In this document: positions 55,501 through 64,000 of the stretch, piece after piece
How positions within the stretch are numbered: the stretch's first letter is position 1
Layout of the letters: every line of letters starts with the position of its first letter
DNA from: Sequoia sempervirens
Lineage: Eukaryota > Streptophyta > Pinopsida > Cupressales > Cupressaceae
Direction: 5' to 3'
Assembly (NCBI GenBank): GCA_007258455.2
Contig: VDFB02358134.1
Location: forward strand, 212,779,203-212,843,202
Length of the DNA stretch: 64,000 nucleotides
Position numbers and translations under genes: made by a program
Notes under the pieces: generated by a model
Told to the model about the DNA's origin: nothing
Database searches by the model: none
What the model saw: only the letters and a program-made list of their open reading frames with translations

Positions 55501-55523
55501 TTAAAAAGCAAAAGCAAAAAAAA

Positions 55524-55709
55524 ATGCTTCATAGTTATATGCAACAGAACAACATACAATTTATGTTGAACCAACAACACAACATAGGCAACTCAGTCAT
55601 TGATCACATTTGGTCCAACATGGCTACAAATATATGCTCTACCTATATATTACAAGCATATTGGACTGATCACAATCTAATTTTCCTAAAGTTGCATGTT
55701 GCACAATAG
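55524..55709 (+). pseudogene. Endonuclease/exonuclease/phosphatase-like C-terminus
   Basis: 61-codon open frame: MLHSYMQQNNIQFMLNQQHN, IGNSVIDHIWSNMATNICST, YILQAYWTDHNLIFLKLH. The pattern G-x-x-(I/L)-D-H-(I/V)-x-(S/T)-N, then about 15 residues, then Y-(W/Y)-(S/T)-D-H-x-x-(I/V) is the end of AP-endonuclease-like domains encoded by Helentrons and by non-LTR elements. The catalytic Asp-His pair (TDH) is present. Placed directly after the OTU-like copies on the same strand, it supports a Helentron-like origin. The Rep and helicase parts are not seen. Confidence 0.5.
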
Positions 55710-55839
55710 ACAAATTCAGCTTTATAGAACTTATAACCTTATATCACCTTTATGCATTGCAATGTCTTTTTCAATGCTATATCCATTTGTATACCTTGGA
55801 ATTTATCCTATTCTAGTGCATAAAATAACTCAAAATACG

Positions 55840-57018
55840 AATGATAAAGAAAACCAAGGACACCTCAAGATTAGCCAAAAGAGAGTGACAAAATAATAAG
55901 GAAAATAGATAACACAAGACACAAATGGTTTTTACCTTCCTTGTTGTTGATGTCTCTTTGATTGGCCTTTGATTGGAATGATGTGTGTGCTCCTTGATGA
56001 CTTTTGATGTGGCTAAAATAGAAGATTTTACTATGTGCTTGGATGCAAATGCAAGTGAATGTAATTGAAAATTGGATGAGTGCACAAAATGGCAGCATGT
56101 AGTTGCAAAAATGACTAAGTGTTGAAAATGCCCTTGAGGGTGGGGGTATTTATAGGAGAATTTGAATTCTCTAGAGAATTCAATGGTCAAGATTGATCCA
56201 ATAAGGTCAAGATGAAGGGCTATGGTGAGTTGAGAACTCACAAGCCCTCACATCTTGACATGTGGATGGTGAAGTGGCCAAGAGAAGATGAGGTGTAAGT
56301 GAGGTGTCAAAAAGGTCCATGAGGTGGAGGAAGGACAAGTCCCTTGGGGAGTGAGAAGATTCTTGGGTGAATAAAAATGAATTAAAAATTCACAATGATT
56401 GGAAGAATCTGGTGGATAAGACAATGTTCCCAAAAGGTGGGAGTTTGTCACAAGTGACTTGATGTGACTTGATGTGACAAGTCAAAGCTTCTAGAAGATG
56501 CATGGGAAAAGGGGATTCTAGGAGGAATAAAATGTGAATTAAAAATTCACATGGGGAAGAGAGGAGCCTAGGGTGAATAAAAAGGAATTAAAAATTTCTT
56601 GGGAGATGGGGAGAGTTGACAAGGTACTAATTAGGTTTAACTAATTAGTAATTAGAGGATAATTAGGGGCTAATGTGGATTAGAAGCCAACTTGCAAAAG
56701 TTGGAGGATGTGACACATCCTAATCAAGGATTAGGCATGTGCACATCCTTAATGAAAAGATTAGGAAATGGATTAGGATTGGATGGAAATGACATGTGGG
56801 GAATTAAATAAATGTAATATTTATTTAATTTATTTGATGAAAAGAGGATTAAGGAGGATAAGGTATTTAATTATTACTTAAATACCTTAGGGATTTGGCA
56901 GAATTAAGGATATTAATTAAATAATAGTAATATTACTTAATTAACTCAGATAAGAGGATGTTTAGACGAAAAGTGATAAATTTGGATAAATTTAGTGTCC
57001 AAATTTGGATGTCTAAAT
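55840..57018 (-). mobile_element. Tat/Ogre-like LTR, minus strand
   Basis: Followed on the right by TTTGCCCCTCTTT (minus: AAAGAGGGGCAAA), a polypurine tract as expected just before a 3' LTR. The block has GGGGGTATTTATAGGAG (TATA-like, minus direction uncertain), several GAATTAAAAATTC words, a TTAATTAA-rich part (56640-56950), and CACATG words. Layout resembles 10100-11260 reversed. The exact left end was not found. No second LTR inside the window, though 62622-64000 could contain the leader of the element. Confidence 0.5.
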
Positions 57019-57031
57019 TTTGCCCCTCTTT
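57019..57031 (-). other. Polypurine tract
   Basis: AAAGAGGGGCAAA on the minus strand at the edge of the LTR-like block. Adjacent bases 57028-57064 form a hairpin of 13 pairs (two G-U) if transcribed from the plus strand. Confidence 0.55.
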
Positions 57032-59918
57032 GAGATGGTGTTATGAAGTAGCATCATTTCAAAGAATATTAAAATATAGAGCCCAAAAGGAGATGGTTAG
57101 ATTGGAAAAGATGCCTCAATCATCAAAGGGATGACTAGGAAGAAAGATGATGGGGGTGAAGATGAAAGTTAGGGATAAGGATGCCCCCTCGAGAGGACAT
57201 GCAGGTTGAAGAGAACACGTGTGTGCTCTTGAAATAGATGATGTGATGCAAGGGAAGATGAGGAAGATGATGTAAGGTGATGGGTAAGAGAGTAAGTGAT
57301 ATGGAGATGGATGAAGCACAAATGGATTTGAGGACAAAAGGTGATGTTGCCCCAGTCAAGGTACAAGCCAAAATGGGTTGATGATGGATGGAGTGTTGTC
57401 AATGAGGGAATGAAGGATCTCGAAACAACATGAGGATAGGGAAGGATACATCCCACTGAGTGGTATTGATGAGGGAAGGATACATCCCAAAACACCACTA
57501 AAGGATAGGGAGGAATACCTCCCAATGATGATGACGAAAGTGTTGTTGATGAGGGAAGGATACATCCCAAAACAACACCAAAGGGATAGGGAAGGATAAT
57601 AATGGATGATGATGATGATGGGTCAAGGCTGGTAACAAGACTGGGAACAAGACCAAGGATACGATTAGATGATTCGGGCGAAAGGGAATGGATGGTGGTT
57701 GGATAGAGATGTGAGATAAGGATGAAGGATGAATGGATGGGGGGATTGTGATATATAAGAGGATGGGGGATATATGCAAAATGATGGAATAGATAATGAA
57801 ATGCAATCCTAATGCAATTTGCCATCTTCGGAGCACTGATTTTTGCTATAGCATAAGACACTAAGTGCCAGGGTATGTGGAACCAAGGCGTAATAGTGTC
57901 TAATGCATGAAATAAACACAACAGACAAGAAGGCTATCCCAACACCCCAAGGTCACAAAGACCTTGGTTGGGCCAGGTATTGAGATAACCACAAGCACAA
58001 AAGGATGCCCCAGCATAACACAAGACCTCGGGGATCTTGGTGGGTACTACGTGGGACAACCAAGAAGACACAATCAAACAAAAGATCAAGATATGCCTCT
58101 ATGTGGACCAATCAAAACACGCCATAATATGATGGATCATGGCAGCCTTGACAAGTGATGATAGGGAGCTCAAATGATAAACAAAAGTCAAAAGCATCAA
58201 AAGATCACAATCAATTTCAAATATCCTTTGCCATAGGATCAAGGGGATGGATGGGATTGATGAGGTATGTTAGGAAGGATGCATCCTGTTGAGACCGATG
58301 ATGGATACTAAACTAAGAAAAATGGTATGACATAGGATATTCAAAACTAATTGGATTTATTGATACAAGTGGGTTTCATTTGTTAAGAACCAGCTAGATA
58401 AGGGCATAGCTTTATGATGCGACATGAGAGACATGACACAAGATAGGAGACTAACACATCCTAGCGACCTAGGGGCTCGGGGGCCGATCAAAGATTAGCC
58501 TTGCCTACGTGGAAGCGCAGAGCCCTCGTAGTTCGATAGAAGGCTGACGATTGACCATGATGGAGATTTCGATGGATGACCAACATAGGATGGAGAACAG
58601 GAAAAAAGTGGACAATACAGATCGATGGTGGATGGAACCCCAGGGGTGGATCAAATGATCGACCTTGCCTACGTGAAAGCGCAGGGGCAATGTAGTTCAA
58701 CAAAAGGCCAAAGACAAGTGATGGATGAAAGATGATGAGATAACCCTAGATAAGGGGATAAAATGATCGGACCGACATGATGGGACAAGATAGACTTGTT
58801 GGATTGGCTTGGATTGGAGGATAGCGACTATATAAAGCTCAGGGATGGGATAGTTATCCAAATCAGCAAAGATGAAGTGGGCAAATGACATGCCATATAG
58901 ATGAATGATGAAGTGATGAACGATGAGATAGAAAATATGTGCAAAAGAAGCAGAAGTGATGACGATAAGATAGATGACATTGGATTGCATGGGGAAAAGC
59001 CTATAGCTAGATACCAATGACAAGGGATTATGAGATGGGATGAGGATAAAGATGAAAGAATGGATGAAGGATGGGAGGGATTGTTTAGATGGGTAGGAAT
59101 ATAAGGATGGGGAGATGGAAGGAATGTTGTGATAGATGGATACGCAGATAAGGATAGGGAGATGGAAGGGATGCTGTGATAGATAATGTCTCCAAGGACT
59201 ATGTCACAAAGGAAGCAGATGCCCCCACTCTAGATATGTCATATATGATGAGGCATGAGGGATGGGAGACGAGTAGATGGGAAGATAAAGAAGATAACTA
59301 GAGGTGGATAGGATGAGTGACCAAGGAATATGATAGAGCATGGAGGAAGGGAATGTATACCAAGAGGTGTCCAAAGCATGTATAGATAGGTTCCCCTATT
59401 TTGATCAAGATCACAAGAAGGATGGAGGGATGGGAGATAAATGGGATATGATGGTAGGATGCGGAAGATAGGTGGGATGGAGGGGCTTTATGAAGAGGAC
59501 GGGTGCATAGTGGGAAGCATAGCGGGAATGCATATCAGGAAGTCGCCCCCAAGTGCAGATGGGGATTTACGCATGACATCTATTTACCAGGTTTTCATCA
59601 TGGTACTTATCCAAGGTGCTTGTTTGCCAAGTTTTCACCATTGGATGAATTATTTCTCTTTACTATTTATTATTTTTAACGTTTTTTCAATTTTTTTGGA
59701 TTTTTGGACTTTTTGCATAGCATGCAGAAGGAGATGGATAAGGATAAGGAAGTGGATAAGAAGATTTAGAAGACATGTGATAAGGATCAAGGTGTTATGA
59801 GCCCATGTTTGAAGTGACTGTTGGATGTTGGTACAACCTTATTAGGATAAGTGGATTATGCATGAGGATGAATTAGAGGGATTTGATGAGGTTGATACAT
59901 GGGAGAGTGGATGGGATG
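57032..59918 (-). other. Purine-rich (plus strand) 3' part of the Tat/Ogre-like interior, no pol genes
   Basis: No RT, RNase H or integrase motif on either strand, although pol would be expected here. The plus strand is dominated by GATGAGG/GGATGGAT words. GATGAGGGAAGGATACATCC recurs near 57467 and 57550. CCTTGCCTACGTG-AAGCGCAG followed by GTAGTTC recurs near 58500 and 58662. A 250-codon minus frame (57921-57169) is Ser/His/Pro/Leu-rich and reads through these repeats, so it is probably not a gene. The T-rich stretch 59640-59720 is unexplained. Confidence 0.5.
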
Positions 59919-62621
59919 CTAGAAAGGGTATGGATAGAATGATGGGGTGGAGATGTGATGGGGAGATGTGTTCAGGACCAACATTGGCACTTGTGGTGGT
60001 GGATGTGAAAAGATAATAGGATTAAGGGATGGAGAATGTGGGGATAATGGAGGAGATGGAATGGTGAATTTCGGGACATAAGGACCCAAAACAAACTTAG
60101 GAGATGAAAGGGGTGTATGATTAGCTTTTGGATTATCGACTTTGGATGTTCTTATGGATTTTTCATGTGATGGCATTGCATCTTTTTTCTTTGGGATCCA
60201 CATGGTTTTGATCTTTGCTTTGGTGGGCCTTTATGGCCTACAGATTTGATTTGGATTTTGGATTTGATTTTGCTTTTCTTCAACATGTCGTATAGAGGGG
60301 ACATGGAGAGCTTTAGATTCATGTGGATGTTTAGATTGATGCATTTTTTCTTTAACAACCAAAGTGCTTTTAGTAGCAATGGGATGGGTGTGAGAAGATG
60401 GATGATGTGGAGTGATGGGGGTAGGAGGATGGGGATTATGTGTGGATGGAGGATGTTTAGGTATGTGCCTTTGTCGATCCTGATTAGGATGTTTATGATG
60501 GATGAGATGGATAGGTGATGAATGGATGAAATGATGGATAGGACGAGATGGAGGAGGTGATTTTGGGATATAGGGGCCTAAAATAGACGTAGGACCTGGA
60601 GGAAACAAGGGCATGGTAGATGGAGGGATGTAAGGACCCAAAATGGATGGAGCAGATGAAGGAGGAAGATGGACGGTTGTTTTGAGGTGATACGATAGAG
60701 GAGGAGGGATGGCCACATATGATTTGGTGGGGCGATGGGAAGAGCTGATATTTCTTTTGGAAAAGGCTCGTTGAGGACGTCTAGAGGTTGTACCAAAATT
60801 TTTGGATTGCGAGTCGTGAGTAGTACATCCAAGACCTTGCGGATACAAATGTTCTTTAGCTTGGATGGGCTCTATAATACCTTGCTCATGCAGGCCTAAA
60901 CCTTTTCCTTGATAGTTCATTATCTTGAGTATTTGCTCTAGGATAGGATTTTTGTTATTCTGGAAGAATGATGCAAGTTCATTATGAGGTGAAAGAGGAG
61001 GGTTGGTGTATATGCTTTGTTTTTCTTCTGCGAGGAGACCACCATGGAGGAATGTGAGAGGACCAAGGGGATATGCAAGTGGTGTGGGGATAGCATTTTT
61101 AGGCGATGATGGGGGATCATGAGAAGGAGATGATGGGATAGCAACATCAGGAGAGGGAGTAGGGGTCATGATAGGATATGGATTTGTGGTAGTAGGCTCA
61201 TGCGATGGAGATGGAGATGGAGCAGTGGAAGCTTGAATGACAAGGGGATCATGGGATGGAATGGATGGGGGACTGTGATCTTGAGGTGGACTAGATAGGA
61301 TGGTAGGATCTTGATCTGGAGAAGGGGATATGTTGGCATGCTTTGGATTAGACTCTTGGCATGACTCATCTTGTTTGGATGGCATGATGATGGATTCTTG
61401 TTGGGACTCTTCAAGTGGGGAAGATGGAGGGACGGAAGATCCATGAGGTTCATTGGAATGGGTTTTGGTGCTACTAGGAGTGGGAGGAGTGGATTGGATT
61501 TGGGTATCTTCGATGGATTGGGTAGATCTAGGAGTAGAGGGAGTGGATTGGAATTGGGTGTCTTCGATGGATTCGGTGGTTCTCATAGTAGGAGATGTGG
61601 GTTCAATGGATTTGGTAGATGTGATGGTAGGAGATGGGGACTCAGTAGATTTAGAGGATGTGATGGTAGGAGATGGGGACTCAATGGATTTTGAGGATGT
61701 GATGGTAGGGGATGGGGGTTCAATGGATTTGGTAGATGTGATGGTATCATCAATGATAGGTGTTGCATGGAGAAGGGTCTCGTCACTAACAACCATGGAT
61801 GATGGGTTGGGATGGCATGGTTCCATGACTGCAATGTGTGGAGTGGGAGATGTCTTCTTTGTTACAAGTCCTTGGAGAACTTCTGAAATGAGAGACTTGC
61901 ATACTCTAGGATGAGATGGTGTGGTAGGAGTGGATGAAGGTTTATGGATTAGTGGGGGATTAGGACTAGGGATTGGTGGGCTAGGATTAGATAGGGGAAT
62001 GGGATTGGATGCAGGACTAGGAATAGATGGGGGATTAGGTGAAGGGTTAAGATAGGGGTATTGGCATGGTGAATTAGGACACAAGGATGTGGGTGGTGGA
62101 TGGAGATATTGAACTACGGATGTGGGATTAGGATAAGTTGATGTGGATGTTGGATTAGGATACGAAGGTATGAAGGTAGGATTAGAGTGAGCAGATTGGC
62201 ATGGAAGATTAGGGTAGTGGGTATATGTAGATGAAGGATTTAGATAGAAGGATGTGGATGGGGGATTAGGATAGGGGTATTGAGATGGTAGACTAGGATA
62301 AGAGGATGCGGGTGTTGGATAAGAGGATGATGTAGATGAAGGGTATGACAGATATGACAAATATCCCTTGTCAAAGGTAGCAGAAGCAATATGATTAGGC
62401 ATGGATGAAGACATAACGGGATAACTCGAAAGGGTGATTGGATTTTGGAAAGTGGGTGGAGAAAGCTTACTAGCAATGATAGTGTCAAGGGAATCTATGT
62501 CATATTCCTCTTGATCAACAAGACTTTCGTTATCGTCATCAATGCAATTAGGGTTTCCCTTGACTACTATTGATGGAGGATAAGGATTCATGATGATGAA
62601 AGCATAAATAGAATGGATCAA
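59919..62621 (-). CDS. Long Pro/Ser-rich ORF with G-patch-like segment, one in-frame stop
   Basis: 796 codons open from ATG 62621 to TAA at 60231-60233. The same frame then runs a further 94 codons from ATG 60203 to 59919, so the ancestral ORF was about 900 codons. Order: acidic N-terminus (residues 25-48), YPNP/SYP-rich region (60-230), four or five 13-residue repeats of the type TSSKSIESPSPTI (293-345), SIEDTQ-x-QSTP repeats (350-385), a Pro/Ser/Thr-rich linker, a G-patch-like segment at about 559-598 (ILKIMNYQGKGLGLHEQGI, then PQGLG), and a His/Pro-rich tail with three GPYIP motifs. G-patches are typical of Tat/Ogre gag-pol between protease and RT. No capsid, protease or RT is visible. It is the longest frame in the window, so likely the youngest coding remnant or a constrained non-autonomous product. 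Confidence 0.55.
61587..61745 (-). repeat. 39-bp coding minisatellite in the long ORF
   Basis: Four clear units of 13 codons (TxTKSIEPxSPTI type). Substitutions between units are mostly at a few positions (Ile/Thr, Ser/Pro), and length is kept in multiples of three. Confidence 0.8.
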
Positions 62622-63188
62622 AGATTTTGGATGGAGATGGATGAAAGCTTAGATTGTGATTTAATTCAAGCTCAGATGAGGATTGGATTAAAGCTTAGAT
62701 TAGGATGATTGGATGATGTGATGGGATTGCTTTTGATTTTGATGGGATTCGATAGATGGATGATTGGATAGAGATGTGATTGGATCGGATTGAATAAGAT
62801 TGATTGATGATTGATCGATTTAAAGCACAAACGGATGATTACGACACCGAATCCACCTTGAGATTGAAAGTGAATTGATAGGGCCAATGGTGATGATTAT
62901 CTTAGGATGGATGACAACCCCAAGTAGATGTTGATGATGATGATTGGATTCAAACACCTAGGTCAATTTAGAAAATAACTTCGGATTGGGTAGACGAATG
63001 GTTGGATTAGGTAGATGATTGGATGGACTAGATTGGTTTGATTGGAGAGGATCATATGATTGGATGATGTTGATTGGATAGTTGTGATTGGATGAACCTA
63101 ATAGGTTTGGTGTGCTTGGATTGATTAGATGATTGGATGAATTTAATTAGAGGAATGGATTGGTTTGATTAGATAGGAAGAAATAAAA
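62622..63188. repeat. GATTGGATGA-rich simple-sequence block
   Basis: GATTGGATGATG, GATTGGATAGA, TTGGATTAG and similar words recur tens of times without fixed period. Upstream of the long ORF in its own orientation, so possibly an expanded leader. Confidence 0.7.
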
Positions 63189-63461
63189 GGTACCACTAGA
63201 TAGAGCTCAAAAAATTAAGCAATTTTGGTCTTTGAACCAAGTTGATCCGATGCACGGTTTGTAAATGACAGCCCCGGGAAGTTAGGGGTGTATCCACCCC
63301 GCGATGCAGGGCGTGGCCGCCCCAAGATGGTCAAATTCTTGATAGAAGAAAATGGAAGGTACCACTAGATAGAGGTTGAAAAATTAAGCAATTTTGGTTT
63401 TTGGACGAAGTTGATTTGACGTACGGTTTGTAAATGACAGCCCCGGGAAGTTAGGGGCGTA
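63189..63461. repeat. 169-bp direct duplication
   Basis: GGTACCACTAGATAGAG at 63189 recurs at 63358. Both copies share AAAATTAAGCAATTTTGGT, AAGTTGAT, ACGGTTTGTAAATGACAGCC and CCGGGAAGTTAGGGG. The first copy ends in a GGCGTGGCCGCCCC word, the second in the 30-bp array. Confidence 0.9.
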
Positions 63462-63700
63462 GTCGCCCTTCTGCAGCAAAAATAGGGGCGTAATTGCACT
63501 TCTGTAGTAAAATAGGGGCGTAATTACACTTCTGTAGTAAAATAGGGGCGTAATCACACTTCTGTAGTAAAATAGGGGCGTAATTGCACTTCTACAGTAA
63601 AAACAGGGGCATAATTGCACTTCTGCAGTAAAAATAGGGGCATAATTGCACTTCTGTAGTAAAACAGGGGCGTAATTGCACTTCTGCAGTAAAACAGAGG
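63452..63700. repeat. Eight tandem copies of a 30-bp unit
   Basis: Unit AGGGGCGTAATTGCACTTCT plus GTAGTAAAAT, exact 30-bp period at 63481, 63511, 63541 and 63571, then 31-32 bp in the last units. On minus each unit encodes ten residues (FYYRSVITPL type). Continuous tandem copies with no spacers. Confidence 0.95.
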
Positions 63701-64000
63701 CTTGGTTTGATTGAAATGACTATGGCAAGGAATTTAAAATGATAATGATAAGGCCAAATTGTCAAAAGTTCACTAGTTTTTCACAAGAAAACACTCTCAA
63801 GCAAATACAACCCTACGATTAGTGTTAAGGGTATGGCCAAAGTGGTCTTAATCTAGGATGCACAAGGTATCTAGGGAATCCTCGATATACTCTCAGTACG
63901 TGAGGCACAACCATGAACACCAGCCCGTCACAAGCGTGAGTCGGAAACCCCAGCGAGATACTGAAGGGCTCAGACCAACTCTTCACGTCTATCTAGGTAT
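63701..64000. other. Window end, no recognisable gene
   Basis: Mixed-composition sequence without long frames. May continue the leader or LTR of the Tat/Ogre-like element. GTACGTGAGGCACAACCATG and following bases have no recognised match. Confidence 0.4.

Larger units (their letters stand above)
54041..55502 (+). repeat. 731-bp near-identical tandem duplication
   Basis: CAATAAAATCATATAACTAT at 54041 recurs at 54772 and the identity persists to about 55500. By eye the copies differ at only a few percent of sites. Differences include GAA to TAA, CCAGC to CTAGC and CGA to TGA changes that introduce stops in one copy or the other. The duplication shifts the N-terminal OTU motif to three occurrences (about 53930, 54500 and 55232). 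Confidence 0.9.

Noticed and set aside
57169..57921. 250-codon minus-strand ORF as a gene
   Set aside because: Ser/His/Pro-rich translation of a purine-rich tandem-repeat region; no domain; open frames on that strand follow from composition.
60246..60518. 90-codon plus-strand ORF
   Set aside because: Antisense of the long ORF; Met/Trp/Arg-rich composition reflects repeats.
61371..61914. Plus-strand ORFs of 107 and 153 codons
   Set aside because: Antisense shadows of the Pro/Ser repeats in the long minus-strand ORF; they translate to Gly/Asp/Val/Met repeats.
63452..63700. CRISPR-like array
   Set aside because: Units are contiguous with no unique spacers, and the context is a eukaryotic retroelement.
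1..64000. Plastid or mitochondrial insertions and rRNA genes
   Set aside because: Looked for organellar tRNA, photosystem and rRNA signatures; none seen.

Overview
The window looks like nuclear DNA of a large, repeat-rich seed-plant genome. It is about two-thirds A+T. I see no intact host gene, no rRNA gene and no organellar segment. Almost everything recognisable is a decayed transposable element or an endogenous pararetrovirus piece: Ty3/gypsy (at least four separate insertions, including Tat/Ogre-type elements), Ty1/copia, a hAT-like DNA element, a LINE-like retroposon, a terminal-repeat retrotransposon in miniature (TRIM) and a Helentron-like fragment. A conifer or other gymnosperm is my best guess, from the density and age of gypsy elements plus pararetrovirus relics. 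That is inference, not proof. A 100-N scaffold gap lies at 35587-35686.

Layout. 1-345: start of a copia-type element on the minus strand (LTR edge, primer site, coiled-coil gag). 346-7090: microsatellites, then a scrambled caulimovirid locus with coat-protein-like pieces on plus and four protease copies on minus, two of them in a 1,095-bp tandem duplication fused to a gypsy gag-protease relic. 7146-8404: (TA)n and (GT/GC)n arrays. 10100-12255: an LTR-like block and a copia integrase. 15440-17000: gypsy integrase on minus. 18415-20329: a solo LTR with perfect 5-bp target duplication and a minisatellite inside. 21340-22250: LINE-like insert. 23166-24620: an unidentified exon-like fragment, a triple tandem repeat and a PPR-gene scrap. 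25398-26426: hAT-like element carrying a GC-rich minisatellite. 26436-30640: gypsy gag-PR-RT-RH-INT on minus, interrupted by a 326-bp TRIM whose LTRs contain a tRNA-like cloverleaf. 31773-35586: two related copia-type elements on minus. 35687-39900: Tat-type gypsy gag and protease on minus. 40569-41640: another gypsy gag.

42320-53110 is a mosaic built from one repeat family. It has about 740-bp inverted arms 8.2 kb apart, and internal modules recurring in both orientations. 53692-55720 carries OTU-cysteine-protease-like coding sequence, partly in a 731-bp near-identical tandem duplication, followed by an endonuclease-like C-terminus. This pairing is known from Helentrons. 55840-63730 is a Tat/Ogre-like LTR and internal region on minus. 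Its only long frame is a Pro/Ser-rich 796-codon ORF with a G-patch-like segment. The right edge holds 30-bp tandem repeats.

The genes do not form a pathway. The history is nesting, duplication and decay. Many stops are TAG or TGA where CAG, CGA or TGG is expected, and duplicated copies show two such changes directly, consistent with deamination of methylated cytosine. The items most worth checking are the tRNA-bearing TRIM (26721-27046), the inverted-repeat mosaic (42320-53110), the OTU plus endonuclease relic (53692-55720) and the solo LTR with its internal satellite.
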